Positions 13,490-23,421 of a DNA stretch of 26,572 bases are shown here, piece after piece. Within the stretch, counting starts at the first letter, position 1. Each line of letters starts with the position of its first letter. The stretch comes from a virus. The notes below the pieces were generated by a model. The model searched no databases and was not told the origin of the DNA. It saw nothing but the letters and a program-made list of their open reading frames with translations. The translations under genes were made by a program, and so were the position numbers. Where the stretch lies: the IMG/VR virus record IMGVR_UViG_3300042519_001158, positions 1 to 26,572 of that record. One strand, written 5' to 3'.

Positions 13490-16138
13490 ATGTATTCTAT
13501 TAAGATACAAGACACTACTGGACTTTGGATAGTAATTGATACAACTACCGGTAAAAATATTAGCAGAGGAGCGTTACCGTCAATAGCCATTAATCTTGCT
13601 ATTGAAAAGGGCATGCCTGAATCGCTTAGGCCTACACTGCTTGATGATGCTGCCGCAATTGAGCAAGCATCAGCACCTCCGCCTACCCCCACAGAATCTA
13701 TTCCACCAACAACAGAAAACAAAACTAATCCAAACACTCTTACGGGTCCTGCCGACGGAGATAGTGGAGAAGGTCAATCAGAATCAACTCCTAATCCATC
13801 AGGTAATGTATCTGACTTGGGAGAAGTAGTTATTACTGCTAAGAGACCGGTTAAAGCAATAGAAGGAGCGCCGGCCAGTCAAAAACCAGGTCTACGCCCA
13901 CAAAACCCCTTAGGTAATTTATCAAGTTATACATATCAAATTACGTTGTATATGATAACACCTGATGCGTATGATGCATTTATTCTATCTGGAAGAAATA
14001 ATATTAATGCCATTAATAATGTTGCTAATCCGCAAGTGGCTACTGAAGTTGAAAATAATATGTCAGGCGCATATATCATAGCACAAAGTGGTGGAATAAA
14101 CAATAAAACAAGTAAACGTGCATTTGATTATGATTTTTATATAGATGAGTTAAAAATTAAAACTAAAACAGCTGGCCCTGCTACTAGTACTGCATCTAAT
14201 GAAAGTGAAATTTTATTTAATATTTATGAACCATATGGTTTCTCATTCATATCAAAACTAACATATGCTTCCCAGTTATTGAGAGAGAAAAGTAAATTAA
14301 AAAATTTTAAAGATTTAGTTAATGCTACTAAAGCATTTTTTATATTAGGTGTTAGATTTCAAGGATATGATTCTGAAGGAAAAGAAATATCAGCAAGTAC
14401 TACATACAATCAGGATAATAGAGATATAACTGGCGACTCTGGTGGAGTATTTGAAAGATTTTTTGACATTAAAATTAAAAGTTTCAAATTTAAACTTGAC
14501 GGCAAAATGACTGTATATAATATTATAGCCGCACCAATTGCCCCGCAAACTGCATTTGGTGTAAAATTTGGCAGATTGGATCGCGGTGGCCGATATCAAG
14601 GTAATACAGTAGATCAAGTATTAAACAGTTTAGTAAGTCAATTAAATCAATATCAAAGAAACAGAGTTAATTCGGAAACTCCGGATGGTATTATACCAAA
14701 TGTTTATAGTATTAGATATTTAGGAGATGCAAAGGCAGCCATTGGTGACGCAACTATTGTAAGTATTGCTGATTTAAACAAATCAACATGGCCTATGAGT
14801 TTAGCTAAAAATGTAAATCAAGTTAATGAAGGTATTTCTGTAAAGGCTGTACCTAATAGTAATAGTAGAACTATTACATTTGCTAATGATGTATCTATAA
14901 TGCAAGCAATAAGTTCAATCATATCACAAAGTAGTTATTTGGAAGATGCCTTAAATTTAGTTATAAAATCAACTACTCAACCACCTCCGGCTGATAAAGG
15001 TGGTCCTAATGTTCCGGATCCTAAACCGAATGCCATTAAATGGTATAATTTAGGATCTGAAGTTAAATGTTTAGGGTTTGATAAAATAGCAGGTGATTTT
15101 GCGTATGAAATTACATATGTTATACAACCGTATGAAACTCCATATGTAACTAGTCCATACGTAAACAAAACTACAAAATATTATGGGCCACATAAAAGAT
15201 ACGAGTATTGGTTTACTGGAAAGAATTCAGAAATACTAAACTATGAACAAAAATTAGATAATGCATATTTTATAGCGGCATTGAATCCAACCGGTGCCCC
15301 TGCAAGTCAGGGTGGCGGTCAAGATATAGCTACCATAGAAGGCAAGCGACAAAATCAAGATAGAACAGGTAAATTAGATGTAGGTAAAGAAGCACAAAAT
15401 TCTTATCTAACTAGTTTATTTGATCCCGGTTCCTATGCTACTGCAAAAGTTACTATTATGGGTGATCCTGATTTTTTAGTGCAAGATAGCCCTAGTTCAG
15501 CAAATCAAATATACCGTCAATTTTATGGCAAAGGATTTACTATAAATCCAAATGGTGGTCAAGTGTTTATTGAAATAGATTTTAAAGAAGCAGAAGATTA
15601 TAATAATGATAACGGATTGTTAACTATAAATCAATCTATATTATTTTGGAAATACCCCAAAGAAGTTGCATCATTAGTTAAAGGAATAAGTTATCAGGTT
15701 ATAGAAGTAGTTAGCAGTTTTTCAAAAGGTAAATTCACACAAGAATTAGATTGTAGGATAAATTCTATGACAGATTTAATAACTAAAGAAGCTACTAATT
15801 CAGCCGGTAGACCTGTTGTATTAGATGCAAGTGGTCGACAAACCGGGGCGAGTGACGCTAGACTTGGACCAATTATTACAGAAGAAGATAACAACCGAGC
15901 TATAGCTGAAGTAAATAATCTAGCAAGTAGATATCCAGCTACAACAAATAAAGCTCTTAATGCATCATCTGAATCTAATGATGATAATGTAGTAAACCCG
16001 ACAAAACAACCTGCAAATCGAGGCGGTAGAGAAGTAGACTTAGCGCAGGCTAATGCGGCATTAGCTGCCAGAGCAAGGGATAACGCCGCAACAAATGCTC
16101 AGTTAAGATTATTAGGAAGACCAAGGGGCGGAACATAA
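13490..16138 (+). CDS. 27: Baseplate hub protein, gp27-like
   Basis: An 882-aa protein directly before the gp5-like spike, the place expected for the hub trimer that holds it. Residues 1-42 form a small domain (MYSIKIQDTTGLWIVIDT). Residues 60-145 are Pro/Thr-rich linker. From about 146 the hub-like part begins: YQITLYMITPDAYDAFILSG, ILFNIYEPYGFSFISKL, FFDIKIKSFKFKLDGKMTVY, then a domain near 523 (EVKCLGFDKI, DFAYEITYVIQPY) and near 653 KVTIMGDPDFL. Residues 770-882 are low-complexity. T4 gp27 has 391 aa. The call rests on domain order and neighbours more than on close identity. Start ATG follows the gp53 TAA with no gap and only a weak ribosome site, suggesting coupling. Confidence 0.65.
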   Translation: MYSIKIQDTTGLWIVIDTTTGKNISRGALPSIAINLAIEKGMPESLRPTLLDDAAAIEQASAPPPTPTESIPPTTENKTNPNTLTGPADGDSGEGQSESTPNPSGNVSDLGEVVITAKRPVKAIEGAPASQKPGLRPQNPLGNLSSYTYQITLYMITPDAYDAFILSGRNNINAINNVANPQVATEVENNMSGAYIIAQSGGINNKTSKRAFDYDFYIDELKIKTKTAGPATSTASNESEILFNIYEPYGFSFISKLTYASQLLREKSKLKNFKDLVNATKAFFILGVRFQGYDSEGKEISASTTYNQDNRDITGDSGGVFERFFDIKIKSFKFKLDGKMTVYNIIAAPIAPQTAFGVKFGRLDRGGRYQGNTVDQVLNSLVSQLNQYQRNRVNSETPDGIIPNVYSIRYLGDAKAAIGDATIVSIADLNKSTWPMSLAKNVNQVNEGISVKAVPNSNSRTITFANDVSIMQAISSIISQSSYLEDALNLVIKSTTQPPPADKGGPNVPDPKPNAIKWYNLGSEVKCLGFDKIAGDFAYEITYVIQPYETPYVTSPYVNKTTKYYGPHKRYEYWFTGKNSEILNYEQKLDNAYFIAALNPTGAPASQGGGQDIATIEGKRQNQDRTGKLDVGKEAQNSYLTSLFDPGSYATAKVTIMGDPDFLVQDSPSSANQIYRQFYGKGFTINPNGGQVFIEIDFKEAEDYNNDNGLLTINQSILFWKYPKEVASLVKGISYQVIEVVSSFSKGKFTQELDCRINSMTDLITKEATNSAGRPVVLDASGRQTGASDARLGPIITEEDNNRAIAEVNNLASRYPATTNKALNASSESNDDNVVNPTKQPANRGGREVDLAQANAALAARARDNAATNAQLRLLGRPRGGT

Positions 16139-16141
16139 TAT

Positions 16142-19100
16142 ATGGCATATGATGAAATAAAACCTAGAGGTAGTACTAAAGCAAGTCAACCGGATGCAGG
16201 TGGTGCAGTGCTACGTAGTGTACCGTTATTTGGTATTGTTAAAGACAATATTGATCCGGTACGTTCAGGTAGACTACAAGTATACATTAGTGATTTGGGT
16301 GGACAAAATCCAAATGATAGTACTTCTTGGGTAACTGTTAGTTATATGACTCCCTTCTATGGAGTAACTATACCTTCAGGGGCAAATACCGGGTTTGGAG
16401 AATATACTAAAAATCCCAACAGTTATGGCATGTGGAATAGTCAACCAGATATAGGCACAACGGTTATATGTATATTCATTAATGGTGATCCTAATTATGG
16501 TTTTTGGATAGGATGTGTACCTCAAGCCGAAGCGTTACAAATGGTTCCTGCAATTGGTGGTACAGATAATATTGTAGCAAATGCAGGTGAAGCAAAAGGA
16601 TTAGGCGGTGCCGTAAGATTACCTGTAACTAACCTTAATAGTAATAATGCAGGAATAGCAAACAGTAATAGATTTTTAACTGATGCCAAACCAGTACATA
16701 GTTATGTTGCTAGTATACTAGCACAACAGGGATTAATTCGTGATCCTATTAGAGGTGTTATTGGATCCAGCGCACAACGTGAAACACCATCACGTGTTGG
16801 TTGGGGAGTAAGCACACCGGGTAGACCTATATACGAGGGTGGATTCACTGATGAAACAATTGCTGACGCCGCAACGACTCAAGCTCAAGCCGACCTTGCA
16901 GGTTTAAAAGTTATTGCACGAAGGGGTGGCCACACTTTAGTAATGGACGACGGAGACATTTTAGGTAGAGACCAGCTAGTAAGGATACGTAGTAGTTTAG
17001 GGCATCAAATATTAATGAGTGATGATGGTCAAACATTATTCATTATTCACGCTAATGGACAAAGTTATATTGAATTAGGTAAAGAGGGTACAATTGATAT
17101 GTACTCTACTAACTCATTTAATGTAAGAACACAAGGTGATTTGAATTTACACGCTGATAATAATATTAATATTAATGCAGGTAAGGCACTAAACATAAGT
17201 GCTGATACTATTGCAATTAATAGCGAAAAACAAACCACACACAAAGTTGGAACAGATTTCAGTTTATATGCCTCTGGTACATATACAACTAAAGTAGATG
17301 GTAAGATGAGTTTTGCTAGCGCAGCCGATTCATCATTTTATAGTGATTCTATAACATATTTTAACGGTAGTAAGATTAATTTAAATACAGGAGCATCAAG
17401 TTTAGTTCCTCAAGAAGTTAAACCATTACCAGTAGTAGCACATACTGATACATTAAATGATGCTACTAAGGGTTGGTTAGCGGCACCGGGCAAATTATTA
17501 AGTATTGTAAGTAGAGCACCTGCACATGCACCATGGTCTAGTGCTAATCAAGGTGTGGATGTTAAAGTTAATAACAATGCAAGTGCGGCATTACCGGCAG
17601 CACCAAGTTCAGCAGTAGCGGCTACAAATGCAAGTGCAGGATCACCCATTACTCCAGTAACGGTTGCAGTAGCTGCCACTGTGCCTCCATCGGCAGCTAT
17701 TAGTGCGGCATTAGATAAGAACACAACGGGTACAATGGTTGGGCAAATATCTACGTTGGCTGCTACAGGACCCGCGGCCGCTGCAGTGAAATTGGGTGCA
17801 AGCGCAGTAGAAACAGCAAATGGCGCTGTTGCGGCAGTAGGTGCAATGGCACAAAGTCCAGCACAACTTGAAGCAGCTGGTGTAATTAAACCAGGCTCGG
17901 CAACATTAGTTGAAAAGAATATAAAAGATGGTATGTCTATAACAAAGGCATTAACACCGAATTTGTTTACAGGAAAAGATGGAGCGGCAAATTTAACTAG
18001 CTATGTAAATAATCCCGTAGCACAAGTAGCAACACAAGTTGCCACTTTTACGCAAGCACAAACAGCACTAACACAAACTGGATTAATTACAGGTAAAGAA
18101 TCAGGTACAGCTATAGCAGGATTGGTAATGTCAGCCGCTACAGCCGGTATACAAAATACTGTCAATTTAGTTAGCAATGCGGCAGGTGCAGTAGTAGGAG
18201 CAGTTAATGGAGCAATATCAAATGTAGTAGGTGCGGCAACTGGAGCATTGAATACTGTATTAGGATCAGCCGCAAGTTTAGTTTCTGCAGGTAATTTTGC
18301 AGGTAACTTGGCATCTACTGTTACTGGTGGTTTAAGTAGTATTGCAACTTCACTAACTGGTATGGCAAAAGGCGCAGTTGCTGGTATATCAGGATTATTA
18401 GATAGTGCTAAGGGCATTGCCGGTAGTGCATTTGCGGCAATTAGTGGTGCGTTACCAACACTAGCTGTTGGTGTCCCGCAAAATATTAAAGACATAACAG
18501 AAAAAGCACAAGCGGCTGCCCAAGCTCCGGCAGCGAATTCATTAACCGGAGCATTAAACTCAGTAACAGGTGGAATAACCGGAGCAATAGGTGCAGTAAC
18601 AGGTGGGATAACTAGTGCAATTAGTGGAGTAGTAGGGTCAGTTACTAGTGGAATAACCGGAGCAGTAGGTGCAGTAACAGGAGTAGCATCTGGATTATTA
18701 AAAACAGCGACGGGTATAACAGCAAATCTATCCACTGGTTTGGGATCATTACCGGGAGGCGGAGCTGTATCGGCAGTAGTTGATAATGCAGTTGGTGCAA
18801 TTAATAGTGTGCCGGGAGTTAGTGCAGTAACAGGATTAATTGGTCAAGCAACATCAATCACAAATGGTATATCTAGTTTAACATCAATTAACCCACTAGC
18901 ATCTTCAGGTGCATTAAATGCAATTACAGGTGCAGCCGGATCGTTAACAAAAGGGTTAGATGATTTAAAGAGTGGTAAACTATCATTAGCATCATTAGCA
19001 TCTGCTGGTCTACCAGCTGGCGCAGCCGCACAATTAAATGCCGCAATAAGTTCAATGAGTTCAGGAGGTGCAGTACAAATTAAATTACCAACAGTAGCTA

Positions 19101-19468
19101 TTAATACCACCGATAGAGGAGAATTAACTCAATCAATAACATCGTTATTGGGTAGTGCAAAGATACCGATGCCAAACTTTGAAGGTAATCCGGCTACATT
19201 GGGAACAACTCAATCTGAAAGTAGTATTGCAGAATATAATAAAACAACAGAAGAAATTAACACACTAAATGATAAACGATTTGACTTACAAAAAGAACTA
19301 AATGATGCTAGATATGCTAGTACTAAAGCTAAAACTGAATTACCTGCAGGCGATCCAAGCATTGCAAGTGCAGAAGCGGCTCTCAATACTGCTAGAGAAA
19401 ATATAACTAATTTAGATAAACAAATTGAAGATTTAAGAAAAAAAATAAATGCGTCAGCTACCGCTTAG
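16142..19468 (+). CDS. 5: Baseplate central spike, gp5-like, no lysozyme domain, long Ala/Gly-rich tail
   Basis: An 1108-aa protein. The N-terminal OB-fold (about 24-130) has VPLFGIVKDNIDPVRSGRLQ, then NSYGMWNSQPDIGTTVICIF and NYGFWIGCVP, as in gp5/VgrG proteins. Near 255 comes ARRGGHTLVMDDGD, then HQILMSDDGQ, FIIHANGQSYIELG and a beta-helix-type repeat (about 300-420: NVRTQGDLNLHADNNINI...). No T4-lysozyme-like domain is visible between OB-fold and helix. Residues about 473-993 are Ala/Gly/Val/Ser-rich with glycine-zipper-like repeats (TGAIGAVTGGITSAISGVVG). Residues about 1030-1108 are a predicted coiled coil (EEINTLNDKRFDLQKELNDA). It forms the tip that punctures the outer membrane. The long tail is beyond the usual family architecture. 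Confidence 0.85.
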   Translation: MAYDEIKPRGSTKASQPDAGGAVLRSVPLFGIVKDNIDPVRSGRLQVYISDLGGQNPNDSTSWVTVSYMTPFYGVTIPSGANTGFGEYTKNPNSYGMWNSQPDIGTTVICIFINGDPNYGFWIGCVPQAEALQMVPAIGGTDNIVANAGEAKGLGGAVRLPVTNLNSNNAGIANSNRFLTDAKPVHSYVASILAQQGLIRDPIRGVIGSSAQRETPSRVGWGVSTPGRPIYEGGFTDETIADAATTQAQADLAGLKVIARRGGHTLVMDDGDILGRDQLVRIRSSLGHQILMSDDGQTLFIIHANGQSYIELGKEGTIDMYSTNSFNVRTQGDLNLHADNNININAGKALNISADTIAINSEKQTTHKVGTDFSLYASGTYTTKVDGKMSFASAADSSFYSDSITYFNGSKINLNTGASSLVPQEVKPLPVVAHTDTLNDATKGWLAAPGKLLSIVSRAPAHAPWSSANQGVDVKVNNNASAALPAAPSSAVAATNASAGSPITPVTVAVAATVPPSAAISAALDKNTTGTMVGQISTLAATGPAAAAVKLGASAVETANGAVAAVGAMAQSPAQLEAAGVIKPGSATLVEKNIKDGMSITKALTPNLFTGKDGAANLTSYVNNPVAQVATQVATFTQAQTALTQTGLITGKESGTAIAGLVMSAATAGIQNTVNLVSNAAGAVVGAVNGAISNVVGAATGALNTVLGSAASLVSAGNFAGNLASTVTGGLSSIATSLTGMAKGAVAGISGLLDSAKGIAGSAFAAISGALPTLAVGVPQNIKDITEKAQAAAQAPAANSLTGALNSVTGGITGAIGAVTGGITSAISGVVGSVTSGITGAVGAVTGVASGLLKTATGITANLSTGLGSLPGGGAVSAVVDNAVGAINSVPGVSAVTGLIGQATSITNGISSLTSINPLASSGALNAITGAAGSLTKGLDDLKSGKLSLASLASAGLPAGAAAQLNAAISSMSSGGAVQIKLPTVAINTTDRGELTQSITSLLGSAKIPMPNFEGNPATLGTTQSESSIAEYNKTTEEINTLNDKRFDLQKELNDARYASTKAKTELPAGDPSIASAEAALNTARENITNLDKQIEDLRKKINASATA

Positions 19469-19487
19469 CGGCTCCGTGACAGCATAA

Positions 19488-19495
19488 CATAAATA
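19488..19495 (+). promoter_or_regulatory. Late promoter box for gp25
   Basis: Reads CATAAATA(C), 15 bases before the gp25 ATG, with GAGG between them. It lies in the 42-base gap after the gp5-like stop. Confidence 0.55.
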
Positions 19496-19510
19496 CAGTA
19501 GAGGATAATC

Positions 19511-19960
19511 ATGCCAACATACATTGGATTCAGTACAATTAACGCTAACAAGCCCCGATCTACTAATTTACCAGCGGGTATTGCAGGTGGTGTGGGCTCT
19601 ATGGTACAACCAGTTATTCCTGGTAAAAAGTTTAGGTTAGTTGACCAACAATTAGTTATACAAGATTTCATTAATGCATTGAATATTCAACAAGGGCAAA
19701 AAGTTGGAAACCCGGGATATGGAACTACTCTTTGGAGTTTTGTTTTTGAGCCTAATACGTTTGATGTACAGAACAAATTAGAAACAGAAATCAGACGAGT
19801 AGTTAACCAAGATCCAAGAATGATAGTTAATACTGTTAGCGCATATCCACAAGAAAACGGTATATTACTTGAAGTAGAACTAGCTGTTGCACCTTTTAAT
19901 AACGCAGAAATTCTTAGTGTTTTCTTCAATAATAGTACAAATACCGCAGTAATTCAATAA
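19511..19960 (+). CDS. 25: Baseplate wedge protein gp25
   Basis: A 149-aa member of the gp25/GPW family, which nucleates the sheath at the baseplate. Typical pattern: VIQDFINALNIQQGQKVGNP, GYGTTLWSFVFEPNTFDVQ, IRRVVNQDPRM and GILLEVELAV. The FEP within it corresponds to the core EPR-like motif. Length is close to T4 gp25 (132 aa). It has its own late promoter box and a GAGG site, and is followed 54 bases later by gp6, the same wedge partner order as in T4-like phages. Confidence 0.92.
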   Translation: MPTYIGFSTINANKPRSTNLPAGIAGGVGSMVQPVIPGKKFRLVDQQLVIQDFINALNIQQGQKVGNPGYGTTLWSFVFEPNTFDVQNKLETEIRRVVNQDPRMIVNTVSAYPQENGILLEVELAVAPFNNAEILSVFFNNSTNTAVIQ

Positions 19961-19987
19961 TCTTCCAAAAATGGTGTTTTCATTTAA

Positions 19988-19995
19988 GATAAATA
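19988..19995 (+). promoter_or_regulatory. Late promoter box for gp6
   Basis: Reads GATAAATA(C), 19 bases before the gp6 ATG, with AAAAGAGAA as ribosome site. No comparable box precedes the next gene, so gp6 and the gp7-like gene are probably one transcript. Confidence 0.6.
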
Positions 19996-20014
19996 CTTAA
20001 AAGAGAACACCACT

Positions 20015-23000
20015 ATGGCAACCAGCTCACGACAATCAGCATTATTCGGCGTTAACGATTGGAAGGCAATCTATCAAACCTTCCGTGAAGCCGATTTCCG
20101 TTCATATGACTATGAAACATTACGTAAAAGTTTTATAGATTATATACGTGTTTATTATCCAGAAACTTTTAACGATTACATTGAATCAAGTGAATTCATA
20201 GCATTAATGGACGTTATGGCTTTTATGGGTCAAGGTCTTGCATTCCGTAGTGATCTTAATGCCCGTGAAAACTTTATTGATACGGCTGAACGCAGAGATA
20301 GTGTTGTTAAACTAGCAAATTTAATCAGTTATACTCCTAAACGTAACCTAGCTGGCCAGGGTTATATTAAAGTAACAAGCATTCAAACTACCGAAAACAT
20401 TACGGATCTAAATGGATTTAATTTAAGCAATCAAGCTATATTGTGGAATGACCCTGCTAATGTTAATTGGTTAGAACAATATAATACAATTATCAACGCA
20501 ACATTGATTAACACACAGCGAGTTGGACGCCCGGGTAATACAGCACAATTATCAGGTATTAAAACGGATGAGTATACAATTAATATTCCACAAAACACAT
20601 TACCAATTGTGCCATTCACTTCGGTTGTAGATAATCAAGCAATGAATTTTGAATTAGTTAGTTCCACTACGTTGGATGAAGATTATGTTTACGAAATTCC
20701 TCCTGCACCAAGTGGCAAAATGAATATGGCTTATCGCAATGACAAGTTAGGTTATGGCAGTCCAAATACAGGTTTCTTCTTTTATTTCAAGCAAGGAACA
20801 TTGCAGAATTTTGATTTTAATTTAGCACAACAAATTTCAAATCAAGTAGTTGATATTGACATTGAAGGTATCAATAATACAGATACTTGGTTATATCAGT
20901 TAAGTACCGATAACAGTTCCGCAGTTAATAGAACGTTATGGAATCAAGTAGAGAATGTTTATGCAGATGCTTATTTACAAACTGAAAATAGCGTTCGCAG
21001 AATATTCTCAGTTGGCTCTAGATTTAACGACCAAGTTAGTTACGTTTTTGGTGATGGAGTATTTTCCGAGATCCCAGTTGGAACATTTAGAGCATATGTA
21101 CGTGCAGGTAATGCATTGACATATACTATTGATCCAACTGAGATGCAAAATCTATCAGTTACATTAAGTTATATTAGCAGGTTAGGACGAACAGAAACAC
21201 TTACATTAGGATTAGAATTACAGACACCAGTGTCAAACGCACAGGCAAGAGAAACATTAGCAAACATTAAACAACGTGCCCCTTCCCGCTACTATACACA
21301 GAACAGAATGGTTAATGGTGAAGATTACAACAATTTCCCATATACATTATACAGTTCTATTGTTAAAAGCAAAGCTATTAACCGCAGTTCAGTTGGCGTA
21401 TCAAAAAACTTAGACCTGTTAGATCCAACCGGAAAATACTCCAGCACAAATTCATTCTCAAGTGACGGTGGTATGTATCAAGATGATACTGATGGTAATA
21501 TATTATTAACTATCACTACATCCGGCGATATCATCACATTCTTAACAGATACATTAGGTGCACTATTAGCAGATAATCGTGCTAGACAATATTATATACA
21601 AGATTATACAAGATACAATGTTAATGCGGCTTCCGGTGACGGCACAGTATATTGGCAAGAACAAACAGTTAATGCTAGTAGTTTAACTGGTTATTTCTTT
21701 AATATTAATGGTAGCAATAATACTCCTATACCAGTAGGAACATATTCTACTTATAATATGAAATACACTACTAAAGGTGCAATGATTAAATTCACTGCAC
21801 CGGCAGGATATTATTTTAGCGACACAAATCGTTTAATAGCCGGCATTGCTGGCCCATCTGATAAAACATATATATGGACTACTGTATTAAATGTAGTAGG
21901 TGACGGATACAATAATGGTGAAGGTGCATTCAGTAATGGATTAGGTCCAGTTACATTAAATGGTTATGTGCCGCAAGGCGCAATTGTAGCTACCATATTA
22001 CCTGCGTTTGATAACTCATTGCCTAATATAGTAATACAAGAATGTATTGTTAGAATGGAATTAAATCAAAGCTTTAGTTTAATATTTGATAATAGTCTAA
22101 CTATAGCACAAGATCGCTGGAGTATTGGTACATATGATGCTAGTAATTATTTTGTAAATATATTAAGTTTAGGAAGTAATCGTTATAGTATATCATATCG
22201 CTCATTGGCATACTATTTTGGTAGTGTAGCTGACACACGTTTCACATTTGAAAATGGTAAATTAGTATATGATCCTTTTAGTGGAAAAATATTACAAGAC
22301 TTTGTTAAAGTATTAGCAACCAATACACAACCTAGTAGTAATTACCCATTAGCAACACCAATAACATCAAGTATTATTGGTCAAACAGTTGAAAGTGACG
22401 GCTACGTAAATGATTTTGAAGTTGAAGTAGCAAGTATTGATGTTAATGATAGAACTATTGTAAGTAATCCAGATTTCTTTACAGAAGTTACTGGTTATGT
22501 TAATGGTAATACCAATATTGGCATTTACACATTCTTTGTATTATTACAAGATGCAGTAAATCTCTCACGTTATCAATTAATAGCATCGACTGATGTAGTG
22601 TATATCTATTCAACTAAAACACAAATTGAAATAGTTAAGTATGAGTATCCAGAAGGTCAATTATTTTATGCATTTACCGATAATTTATTTTATACAACGA
22701 TTCAAGATCAAACAGTTAACACACCATTTTATATTGTAACTGAACAACCACAATATATTATGAAACCAGGTCGTCAAGGATTACAATTCCAATATCGTCA
22801 TAATAGTAATAATACGACACGTATTAATCCTGCTACTACAAACATTATTGATTTGTATGTAGTTACACAGGCTTACTATACTGCTTATCAAAATTGGTTA
22901 CAAGATATTACTGATACAGTGCCAATACCAGACAAACCTACAATTAATGATTTGACACAAGCATATGGATCATTAAATGATTACAAGATGTTAAGTGATA

Positions 23001-23395
23001 GTATTATATTGAATAGTGTAGTATTTTTACCATTATTTGGACCTAAAGCGCCTGCTCAATTAAGAGCAACTGTTAAAGTAATTAGAGCAGGTAACACAAA
23101 TGCAAGTGATAGTGAAATACGTAGTGCAGTTCTTTCTGCTATGAATACATATTTTAATATTAACAATTGGAATTTTGGAGATACGTTTTACTTCAGTGAA
23201 TTGAGTGCGTATTTACATTCTGAAGTAGGAGATTTAATTAGCTCCGCTGTATTAGTTCCAAATGATCCTACAATGAGTTTTGGAGATTTATATGAGATTA
23301 AATCAGCTCCGTATGAAATATTTGCCAATGGAGCAACATCAAATGATGTTCTTGTAATTGCGGCACTCACACCAGCACAGTTACAAATAAGATAA
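20015..23395 (+). CDS. 6: Baseplate wedge protein gp6, enlarged
   Basis: An 1126-aa protein, where T4 gp6 has 660 aa. The N-terminus is characteristic (NDWKAIYQTFREADFRSYDY, YPETFNDYIESSEFIALMDV, AFRSDLNARENFIDTAERRD), as is the C-terminus (LRATVKVIRAGNTNASDSEI, YFNINNWNFGDTFYFSELSA). gp6 links neighbouring wedges into the ring that changes from hexagon to star on contraction. The size gain is in the middle and latter parts (about residues 450-950), which are Asn/Tyr/Thr-rich and look beta-structured. The ribosome site AAGAGA and the late box fit the chosen start. Confidence 0.9.
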   Translation: MATSSRQSALFGVNDWKAIYQTFREADFRSYDYETLRKSFIDYIRVYYPETFNDYIESSEFIALMDVMAFMGQGLAFRSDLNARENFIDTAERRDSVVKLANLISYTPKRNLAGQGYIKVTSIQTTENITDLNGFNLSNQAILWNDPANVNWLEQYNTIINATLINTQRVGRPGNTAQLSGIKTDEYTINIPQNTLPIVPFTSVVDNQAMNFELVSSTTLDEDYVYEIPPAPSGKMNMAYRNDKLGYGSPNTGFFFYFKQGTLQNFDFNLAQQISNQVVDIDIEGINNTDTWLYQLSTDNSSAVNRTLWNQVENVYADAYLQTENSVRRIFSVGSRFNDQVSYVFGDGVFSEIPVGTFRAYVRAGNALTYTIDPTEMQNLSVTLSYISRLGRTETLTLGLELQTPVSNAQARETLANIKQRAPSRYYTQNRMVNGEDYNNFPYTLYSSIVKSKAINRSSVGVSKNLDLLDPTGKYSSTNSFSSDGGMYQDDTDGNILLTITTSGDIITFLTDTLGALLADNRARQYYIQDYTRYNVNAASGDGTVYWQEQTVNASSLTGYFFNINGSNNTPIPVGTYSTYNMKYTTKGAMIKFTAPAGYYFSDTNRLIAGIAGPSDKTYIWTTVLNVVGDGYNNGEGAFSNGLGPVTLNGYVPQGAIVATILPAFDNSLPNIVIQECIVRMELNQSFSLIFDNSLTIAQDRWSIGTYDASNYFVNILSLGSNRYSISYRSLAYYFGSVADTRFTFENGKLVYDPFSGKILQDFVKVLATNTQPSSNYPLATPITSSIIGQTVESDGYVNDFEVEVASIDVNDRTIVSNPDFFTEVTGYVNGNTNIGIYTFFVLLQDAVNLSRYQLIASTDVVYIYSTKTQIEIVKYEYPEGQLFYAFTDNLFYTTIQDQTVNTPFYIVTEQPQYIMKPGRQGLQFQYRHNSNNTTRINPATTNIIDLYVVTQAYYTAYQNWLQDITDTVPIPDKPTINDLTQAYGSLNDYKMLSDSIILNSVVFLPLFGPKAPAQLRATVKVIRAGNTNASDSEIRSAVLSAMNTYFNINNWNFGDTFYFSELSAYLHSEVGDLISSAVLVPNDPTMSFGDLYEIKSAPYEIFANGATSNDVLVIAALTPAQLQIR

Positions 23396-23421
23396 GTAAT
23401 ATATAACCATAGAGAGAAATA

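Noticed and set aside
18001-18735. 244-codon minus-strand frame inside the gp5-like gene
   Set aside because: Antisense of an Ala/Gly-rich stretch, which is naturally poor in stops. The composition is just Ala/Pro/Val mirror codons.
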